Below are positions 59,274 to 64,000 of a DNA stretch of 64,000 nt, one piece after another. The stretch is from the NCBI RefSeq assembly GCF_044142105.1, contig NZ_JBGTYM010000012.1, positions 1 through 64,000 on the forward strand. Reading direction: 5' to 3'. The notes under the pieces are model-generated. The model saw nothing but the letters and a program-made list of their open reading frames with translations, ran no database searches and had not been told where the DNA came from. The stretch is from Pseudogemmobacter sp044142105 (GTDB lineage Bacteria; Pseudomonadota; Alphaproteobacteria; Rhodobacterales; Rhodobacteraceae). Both the position numbers and the translations under genes were made by a program. Positions within the stretch are counted from its first letter, which is position 1, and every line of letters begins with the position of its first letter.

Positions 59274-59673
59274 GGTCAGGTTCCTTTCACGTTACATCGA
59301 GTTTCGTTTCATCCTCCCGGTCGGACCTGGCGCAGCCTCTGTTCTGCGCCACCCGGTTCCGGTCGGGATGAGACGATATAGCCCCCCGATCGTGGCAAGG
59401 TTTTGGTCTGGCGGCCGCGGATTGGGGCATTTTCGGGGTCATTTTTCAGCATTGCTCAGATTCGCTGCCACAGACGGCATGTGCGTGAGGGACGGGCGGA
59501 ACACGGCAGCGGCAGGCAATGACGCGCATCTGAAACAGAGAAGGGTGGGGCGCCGCGGCAGCGTTGCGATCCTTGGCTCCAGGCGGCAGTCTGAATCGAA
59601 AGCCAAAGGCCGCGCTCCTTGCGGAGGCGCGGCCCTGGTCTATCCTATATGCCGGGCCAAGCCCGACGCGGGA
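59274..59673. other. Gap between flp copies 1 and 2
   Basis: About 400 bp without a gene. It holds the leader of copy 1 and, at 59608-59634, the GGCCGCG/CGCGGCC hairpin downstream of copy 2. A GGTCATTT string (59437-59444) recalls the bases following the CtrA-like site of copy 3, but no TTAA pair remains. Confidence 0.5.
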
Positions 59674-59862
59674 TCAGAAGTTGTCGTCGGCAGCTTCGAT
59701 CTCGGTGGCGATCGAGCTCGACAGATTCTTGATCGCCGGCTGGATGGCGGCCATGACGATCAGGCCAAGGCCCACGATGGCGGCGGTCAGCACGACCCAG
59801 TCAACGGTCACGGCGCCGTCTTCGTCTTTCTGGAAGCGCTTGAAGATGTTCAGCAGTTTCAT
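59674..59862 (-). CDS. flp: Flp pilin, copy 2
   Basis: A 62-aa Flp prepilin that differs from copies 1 and 3 by a single residue (Ala instead of Gly at position 38, VMAAIQPA). The start at 59862 follows AGGAAC. The DNA differs at only a few sites from the other copies, so the duplication is recent or kept uniform by gene conversion. Confidence 0.92.
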   Translation of the reverse strand: MKLLNIFKRFQKDEDGAVTVDWVVLTAAIVGLGLIVMAAIQPAIKNLSSSIATEIEAADDNF

Positions 59863-60169
59863 GGTCAGGTTCCTATGCGAGGGGTTCGGGGGCATTCCTA
59901 TCCGCCGGGCATCTTCGGATCCGATCTTGTGTCGGGCGATCCGCCTTTCGGGATGAAGCCAGTAAGCCGGTGAATGTTGGCGGGAATTTGGAAAACGAAG
60001 CGGAAATTAAGGTCATTTGGTGAAACCTTTGGGCCAGTTTCGCGGCGTTCCCAATGGGTCAGGCGGCGCGTGAGCGAAGAAGAACCAGGGCGGAAAAACC
60101 AAGGACCGCGCCCCTTGCGGAGACGCGGCCCTAGTCTGTCCTGGGTGCCGGGCTGAACCCGGCGCGGGA
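59863..60169. other. Gap between flp copies 2 and 3
   Basis: About 307 bp without a gene. It holds the leader of copy 2, a single TTAA half-site (60007-60010) followed by GGTCATTT, and near 60103-60130 the weakened hairpin downstream of copy 3. Confidence 0.5.
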
Positions 60170-60358
60170 TCAGAAGTTGTCGTCGGCGGCTTCGATCTCG
60201 GTGGCGATCGAGCTCGACAGGTTCTTGATCGCCGGCTGGATGGCGCCCATGACGATCAGGCCAAGGCCCACGATGGCGGCGGTCAGCACGACCCAGTCAA
60301 CGGTCACGGCGCCGTCTTCGTCTTTCTGGAAGCGCTTGAAGATGTTCAGCAGTTTCAT
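60170..60358 (-). CDS. flp: Flp pilin, copy 3
   Basis: A 62-aa Flp prepilin identical to copy 1. It is the outermost gene of the minus-strand Tad locus and the only flp copy with a perfect CtrA-like site upstream (60488-60502). It may be the main, cell-cycle-controlled pilin gene. Confidence 0.92.
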   Translation of the reverse strand: MKLLNIFKRFQKDEDGAVTVDWVVLTAAIVGLGLIVMGAIQPAIKNLSSSIATEIEAADDNF

Positions 60359-60670
60359 GGTCAGGTTCCTGTCAAGGTTCAGTTGCAATCTTGTCCGCCA
60401 GGCATTTCCCGTCCGATCTTGCACCGGGCGATCCGCCTTTCGGGGTAGGTCCCTTAAAGCCGCCGATCATGGCTGGATTAGGGAAGATTAACCTTGAATT
60501 AAGGTCATTCAGGGGAAGTCTTGCGCCGTTCCCGGGGCGGGCTGCCAGAAACCGACGTGGCATATCGGTCTATGTCGGGCCGGAAAGCGCGAGGAGTGCC
60601 AGGATTCACTTTGCGAAAAGCGCTGCTTCTGCCAGTCTGGCGGCAATCAAAGCGGGCAGGCATCGCAAAG
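60359..60670. other. Divergent gap between flp copy 3 and the lytic transglycosylase
   Basis: About 310 bp without a supported gene; short frames here are Arg-rich and lack good starts. It carries the CtrA-like site (60488-60502) and must hold the promoters of both flp copy 3 and the transglycosylase. Confidence 0.5.
60488..60502. promoter_or_regulatory. CtrA-like box upstream of flp copy 3
   Basis: TTAACCTTGAATTAA at 60488-60502 is a perfect TTAA-N7-TTAA, the CtrA consensus of alphaproteobacteria. It lies 130 bp upstream of the flp ATG. In Caulobacter, CtrA activates pilA. It could also act on the divergent transglycosylase gene. Confidence 0.6.
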
Positions 60671-61534
60671 ATGCGCAGACTGACAGGCATATTGACGCTG
60701 GGCCTTGGTGTTCTGGCCGCGCTGTCCCCGGCGCGGGCACAGGAGGATTTTACCTTTCGCCGCGTCAAGGTCAGCGATGCGGTGCCCGGCAAGCGGATCA
60801 CCGTGCAGATCGACCCGGTCGAGCAGGCCCGCCGTCTGGCCGCCACCGCTTGGAAAGACCCGGCTTTGTCCAGCGCTACGGCACCCGCCGCTCCCGAGGC
60901 GCTGCCGGACGGTTCCATCGCGCCGGCGCCGTCGTCGAATTACGCCTGGTTCTGGGACAAGGTGCCAACTGGGCTTGGCAACGCCCAGGACCGCTTCGAG
61001 CTGGCCATGGCCTCGCTGGCGCAGGGACCGGGCGGAGCGGCCGTCCGCGCGCCGCGGATGCAGTCGATGCAGACCATCGCAGATGTCTATGGCAAGGACA
61101 TTCTAGTCGCGACGCTGGACACCGACGTCTCGCCCGCGCTGGTGCTGGCGGTGATGGGGATCGAAAGCGCGGGGCGCAAGGACGCGGTATCGAACAAGGG
61201 GGCAACCGGGCTGATGCAGCTCATGCCGGCCACGGCGGAGCGTTTCGGCGTTACCGACAGCACCGATCCGGTGCAGAACATCAAGGGCGGCGTGGCCTAT
61301 CTGAACTGGCTGATGAAGGAATTCGACAGCGATCCGCTGATGGTTCTTGCGGCCTATAATGCGGGCGAGGGCGCGGTTAAGGCCAATCAGGGCGTCCCGC
61401 CCTATGCCGAGACGCGCGACTACGTGCCCAAGGTTCTGGCGGCCTTTCAGGTGGCGCAGGGCCTGTGCCTGACACCGCCGATGCTGGTCAGCGATCCCTG
61501 TGTCTTCAAGGTGAATGCGGCTTCTGGCGGTTGA
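60671..61534 (+). CDS. Lytic transglycosylase (SLT family)
   Basis: A 287-aa protein from MRRLTGILTLGLGVLAALSP at 60671; the signal peptide ends ARAQ. The SLT domain has the catalytic Glu near residue 164 (VMGIESAGRKDAVSNKG), ATGLMQLMPATAERFGV, and AAYNAGEGAVKANQGVPPYAET. It cuts glycan strands to form 1,6-anhydromuramyl ends in the periplasm. Being divergent from the Tad locus, it might open the wall for the pilus machine, but general wall turnover is equally likely. Confidence 0.9.
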   Translation: MRRLTGILTLGLGVLAALSPARAQEDFTFRRVKVSDAVPGKRITVQIDPVEQARRLAATAWKDPALSSATAPAAPEALPDGSIAPAPSSNYAWFWDKVPTGLGNAQDRFELAMASLAQGPGGAAVRAPRMQSMQTIADVYGKDILVATLDTDVSPALVLAVMGIESAGRKDAVSNKGATGLMQLMPATAERFGVTDSTDPVQNIKGGVAYLNWLMKEFDSDPLMVLAAYNAGEGAVKANQGVPPYAETRDYVPKVLAAFQVAQGLCLTPPMLVSDPCVFKVNAASGG

Positions 61535-61558
61535 GACGCTGGACTGTCCGCCTGCGGC

Positions 61559-61582
61559 CCCTGGCGCGTTGCGGCGCCAGGG
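61559..61582. terminator. Hairpin between transglycosylase and GNAT genes
   Basis: CCCTGGCGC (61559-61567) pairs with GCGCCAGGG (61574-61582) between two convergent genes. No T run follows on either strand, so termination strength is uncertain. Confidence 0.5.
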
Positions 61583-61588
61583 TGAAAC

Positions 61589-61879
61589 TCAGGCCTGAAA
61601 CACATCCGCCCATTCCGGGTGTTTCTTGCGCTGGGCATTCACGAAGGGGCAGAGGGGCACGATCTTGAATCCCTCGGCCCGCGCCGCGGCGACCAGCGCC
61701 TCGACCAGCGCCAGCCCCGCGCCGGTGCCGCGAAAGGCATCGGGCACGCCGGTGTGATCGGCGATGATCAGCGTCGGCGTGGTGATCGAATAGGTCAGCT
61801 CGGCCTCTGCGCCCTCCTTGCGGATGACGAAGCGGCCCTTGGTTTCGCCCTTTTCGCGGGTGACGATGTGTTCAGTCAA
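61589..61879 (-). CDS. YjdJ/GNAT-type N-acetyltransferase
   Basis: A 96-aa minimal GNAT protein: AELTYSITTPTLIIADHTGVPDAFRGTGAGLALVEALVAAARAEG carries the acetyl-CoA loop (RGTGAG), followed by IVPLCPFVNAQRKKHPEWADVF. This short form (COG2388) acetylates unknown targets. It overlaps the scoB stop region by 8 bp at its start and ends the sco transcript. Confidence 0.9.
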   Translation of the reverse strand: MTEHIVTREKGETKGRFVIRKEGAEAELTYSITTPTLIIADHTGVPDAFRGTGAGLALVEALVAAARAEGFKIVPLCPFVNAQRKKHPEWADVFQA

Positions 61880-62519
61880 CGAGCGTCGCCTCCGTCGCTG
61901 CGCGCATCTCGGCTTCGGTCACGCCATCGGCAAGCTGCACGATCTTCAGGCCGCCCGGCACCACATCCAGCACGCCCAGATTGGTGATGATCCGATCAAC
62001 CACGGCCTTCCCGGTCAGGGGCAGGGTGCATTGCTTGAGCACTTTGGACTCGCCGTGCTTGGAGGTGTGGTCCATGACCACGACCACCCGGCCCACGCCG
62101 GCGACAAGATCCATCGCGCCGCCCATGCCCTTGACCAGCTTGCCGGGGATCATCCAGTTCGCCAGGTCACCATTCTCGGCCACTTCCATCGCGCCCAGGA
62201 TCGCCATGGCAATCTTGCCGCCCCGGATCATGGCGAAGGAGGTGGCGGAATCGAAAAAAGCGGTCTGCGGCAATTCGGTAATGGTCTGTTTGCCCGCATT
62301 GATCAGGTCGGCATCCTCTTCGCCCTCATAGGGGAAGGGCCCCATGCCAAGCATGCCGTTTTCCGATTGCAGCGTGACATTCACGCCTTCGGGGATATAG
62401 TTCGACACCAGCGTCGGAATGCCGATGCCAAGGTTCACATACCAGCCATCCTGCAATTCCTGCGCGGCGCGGGCGGCCATCTGGTTCCGATCCCAGCCCT
62501 TGCTTTCCCCGGCCATCAC
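61872..62519 (-). CDS. scoB: 3-oxoacid CoA-transferase subunit B
   Basis: A 215-aa beta subunit. The catalytic Glu lies in SENGMLGMGP (near residue 53), after LGIGIPTLVSNYIPEG. GAMDLVAGVGRVVVVMDHTSK and CTLPLTGKAVVDRIITNLGVLDV are typical. With ScoA it transfers CoA between succinyl-CoA and acetoacetate in ketone-body or PHB use. Coupled to scoA by ATGA overlap. Confidence 0.95.
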   Translation of the reverse strand: MMAGESKGWDRNQMAARAAQELQDGWYVNLGIGIPTLVSNYIPEGVNVTLQSENGMLGMGPFPYEGEEDADLINAGKQTITELPQTAFFDSATSFAMIRGGKIAMAILGAMEVAENGDLANWMIPGKLVKGMGGAMDLVAGVGRVVVVMDHTSKHGESKVLKQCTLPLTGKAVVDRIITNLGVLDVVPGGLKIVQLADGVTEAEMRAATEATLVD

Positions 62520-63220
62520 ACAGCCTCCTTCTTGCGGGTTGTGCGCTGCTCGATGCGCTTTTCATGCGGCCCCTGCACGATGCGGTGCACGTAGATGCCG
62601 GGGAGGTGGATATGGTCGGGGTCCAGGCTGCCCAGAGGCACGATCTCTTCGACCTCGGCCACGCAGATCTTGCCGCAGGTCGCGGCGGGCGCGTTGAAGT
62701 TGCGCGCGGTCTTGCGGAAGACGAGATTGCCCGAAGGGTCGGCCTTCCAGGCCTTCACGATCGCCAGATCGGCCACGATTCCCCGTTCCAGGATATATTC
62801 CTGGCCGTCGAAGACTTTTATATCCTTGCCTTCCGCGATCACCGTGCCGACCCCGGTCTTGGTGTAGAAGCCGGGGATGCCTGCGCCGCCCGCCCGCATC
62901 CGCTCGGCCAGCGTGCCCTGCGGGTTGAATTCCAGCTCAAGCTCGCCTGACAGATACTGGCGCATGAATTCGGCATTCTCGCCGACATAGGAGGAGATCA
63001 TCTTCTTGATCTGCCGCGTCTCCAAGAGCTTGCCAAGGCCAAAGCCGTCGACGCCCGCATTGTTCGAGGCGACCGTAAGGTCCTGGACGCCCGAGGCGAC
63101 CAGGGCGTCGATCAGAAGTTCCGGTATGCCGCACAGACCGAATCCCCCGGCCGCGATCAGCATTCCATCCGACAAGAGGCCGTCCAGTGCGCCGGCGGCT
63201 GTCTCGTAAGTCTTGCTCAT
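62516..63220 (-). CDS. scoA: 3-oxoacid CoA-transferase subunit A
   Basis: A 234-aa alpha subunit from MSKTYETAAGALDGLL at 63220 (GGGGAG site). GGFGLCGIPELLIDALVASG carries the CoA-binding glycines; ISSYVGENAEF and ELEFNPQGTLAERMRAGGAGIPGFYT follow. A longer frame start near 63319 is not supported. The order scoA-scoB is standard. Confidence 0.95.
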   Translation of the reverse strand: MSKTYETAAGALDGLLSDGMLIAAGGFGLCGIPELLIDALVASGVQDLTVASNNAGVDGFGLGKLLETRQIKKMISSYVGENAEFMRQYLSGELELEFNPQGTLAERMRAGGAGIPGFYTKTGVGTVIAEGKDIKVFDGQEYILERGIVADLAIVKAWKADPSGNLVFRKTARNFNAPAATCGKICVAEVEEIVPLGSLDPDHIHLPGIYVHRIVQGPHEKRIEQRTTRKKEAV

Positions 63221-63386
63221 TGGTCTCCCCCGAACATTTCGCCTGTCATAAAGAAGGCCGCCCTGTCCCTTGTCAATCGCTGTGCTGCACTGCGGCGGTG
63301 GCGGTCCGGCAAAGCGCAATCCGCTTTGCGACCATTGGCTCTTTCGCCCGCCGCCGATCTGGCTAGACTGGCGCCGCCCCTGCGTG

Positions 63387-63470
63387 GCCCGCGTGGTGAA
63401 ATGGTAGACACAGGGGACTTAAACTCCCCAGCCTTCGGGCGTGCCGGTTCAAGTCCGGCCGCGGGCACCA
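63387..63470 (+). tRNA. tRNA-Leu(TAA)
   Basis: Acceptor GCCCGCG (63387-63393) pairs with CGCGGGC (63460-63466), followed by A and an encoded CCA. The anticodon stem GGGGA/TCCCC closes the loop CTTAAAC, with anticodon TAA at 63420-63422. The extra arm GCCTTCGGGC marks a class II tRNA (Leu), and GGTTCAAGTCC is the T arm. A TAGACT at 63364-63369 is a possible -10 box. tRNA-Leu genes are common integration sites, but no integrase or direct repeat is visible here. Confidence 0.97.
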
Positions 63471-64000
63471 TATTGATCTTATTATAAAATATTTGATTCG
63501 TGCGACCGGCTGTCTGGCAAGGCATGTCGGCGGTTCCCACTTGAGGCCGCTACGGGCATGTTTCACCCCTGTTCTGTTTCCGACGATTCTGGGCCGCTCT
63601 GGTCAGGTGCCGCTTGGCGGAACTGCCGCGCCGATCAGGGCGAGAACGATGGTTGCGGCAAACTTCGCCGACATCGCCGCTGGTCTGGGCGACAAACTCA
63701 ACAGCGCGTGGAGATGTCGCCGGAACAACCGGGCCGCTGTTTGGATTTGACCTGTGGCTGGTGATCGAGTCGAACCCGATGGCAGCGGCTTGCGCGGTCG
63801 CACCGGCTGCAAGAGACGCGGTGAACGCAGCATCTAAACTGCACCAGTGTTCCATGCCCCAGATGCTGTGCATGACACGGCTCTTGCGGGTTTCAATGAA
63901 AATCCCGGCTTGGAAACAGCCGCTTGCCCTGTTCGCGCGGATGCATGGCGCGCGCGGGTGCCAGGCGGCGTGGAGCACTGTCGGTCTTTGCGGTAGCCAG
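63471..64000. other. Unassigned region after tRNA-Leu
   Basis: An AT-rich tail (63471-63495) follows the tRNA. The remaining ~500 bp have short frames only. A minus-strand frame (63550-63978) contains AAFTASLAAGATAQAAAIGF, which looks like the end of a signal peptide, but it has no good start and becomes Arg-rich. It may be a decayed secreted-protein gene or chance. I see no integrase, repeat or RNA. Confidence 0.4.

Larger units (their letters stand above)
59017..60370 (-). repeat. Three tandem ~270-bp flp units with shared flanking hairpins
   Basis: The blocks 59017-59285, 59605-59874 and 60101-60370 are near-identical. Each holds an AGGAA ribosome-binding site, an flp gene and, downstream on the minus strand, a GCCGGG/CCCGGC hairpin followed by a GGCCGCG/CGCGGCC hairpin. 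The third block's second hairpin is weakened by a base change (GGACCGCG). The sequence between blocks is much less conserved. Confidence 0.85.

Noticed and set aside
63217..63566. Minus-strand frames across tRNA-Leu, reading like PAAGLEPARPKAGEF
   Set aside because: This is the well-known false translation of the antisense strand of tRNA-Leu; the tRNA structure explains the bases fully.
1..64000. CRISPR arrays, insertion sequences and replication origin
   Set aside because: No regularly spaced repeats, transposase genes or clusters of DnaA boxes were seen; the only tandem repeat is the flp triplication.

Overview
The window looks like chromosomal DNA of a Rhodobacterales alphaproteobacterium (Paracoccaceae/Rhodobacteraceae type). 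Base composition is high in G+C, and gene starts and stops are often fused as ATGA, TGATG or GTGA. Family-level content also fits: the long PurC form, DUF2927, a DUF1127 protein beside a LysR regulator, a VPLPA-type sorting tail and a Rhodobacterales-type Flp pilin. I cannot name the genus from sequence reading alone.

Layout. (1) 1-4865 is accessory, phage-like DNA. It holds an open frame running off the left edge, a secreted VPLPA-tailed protein, and a minus-strand run of eight small genes (4572 to 1201) joined almost entirely by stop/start overlaps; DUF1643 is the only clear domain. A 49-bp imperfect hairpin lies in its leader. (2) 4866-9561 is a minus-strand catabolic block: an enolase-superfamily enzyme, three alpha/beta hydrolases and a PLP-dependent dehydratase. 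(3) 9720-14275 (plus) carries an exporter-type ABC protein, an acyl-CoA synthetase and a secreted protein. (4) 14324-23506 (minus) carries dtd, a PfkB kinase, purC and glycerate 2-kinase, then a putative membrane-stress cluster: 27-aa membrane peptide, XpaC, TelA, DUF2927 lipoprotein, SPFH-GYF protein, zinc-ribbon membrane protein. (5) 23688-34311 is housekeeping: rluB-like, tRNA adenosine deaminase, panE-like, UPF0173 hydrolase, gatC-gatA, an amidase, rnpB RNA, a thioesterase, rpmG, a VIT1-type transporter and a Bax-inhibitor-1 protein. (6) 34457-46896 is mixed: DUF1127/LysR, a quinone oxidoreductase, an XRE regulator behind a sigma-54-type promoter, a HisN-like phosphatase, 8-oxoguanine deaminase, guanine deaminase, an RraB-like protein, a CHAP lipoprotein, mgtE, 5-formyl-THF cyclo-ligase and two paralogous secreted proteins. 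(7) 46893-60502 is a complete-looking Tad/Flp pilus locus on the minus strand, fed by three near-identical flp genes plus a divergent pilin-like gene. (8) 60671-63470 carries a lytic transglycosylase, a GNAT protein, a 3-oxoacid CoA-transferase pair and tRNA-Leu(TAA). The last 530 bases hold nothing I can assign.

How the parts work together. The Tad locus is self-contained. Flp subunits are cut by CpaA, assembled by CpaF/TadB/TadC, positioned by CpaE/TadZ and passed through the CpaC secretin with CpaB, an OmpA-like lipoprotein and TadD-type lipoproteins. A perfect TTAA-N7-TTAA site before the outermost flp gene and a consensus DnaA box before cpaC suggest cell-cycle wiring. The most interesting less-described unit is the XpaC/TelA/SPFH/zinc-ribbon cluster with its overlapping 27-aa membrane peptide. 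The sigma-54-type promoter before a small XRE regulator is the clearest unexpected regulatory site.
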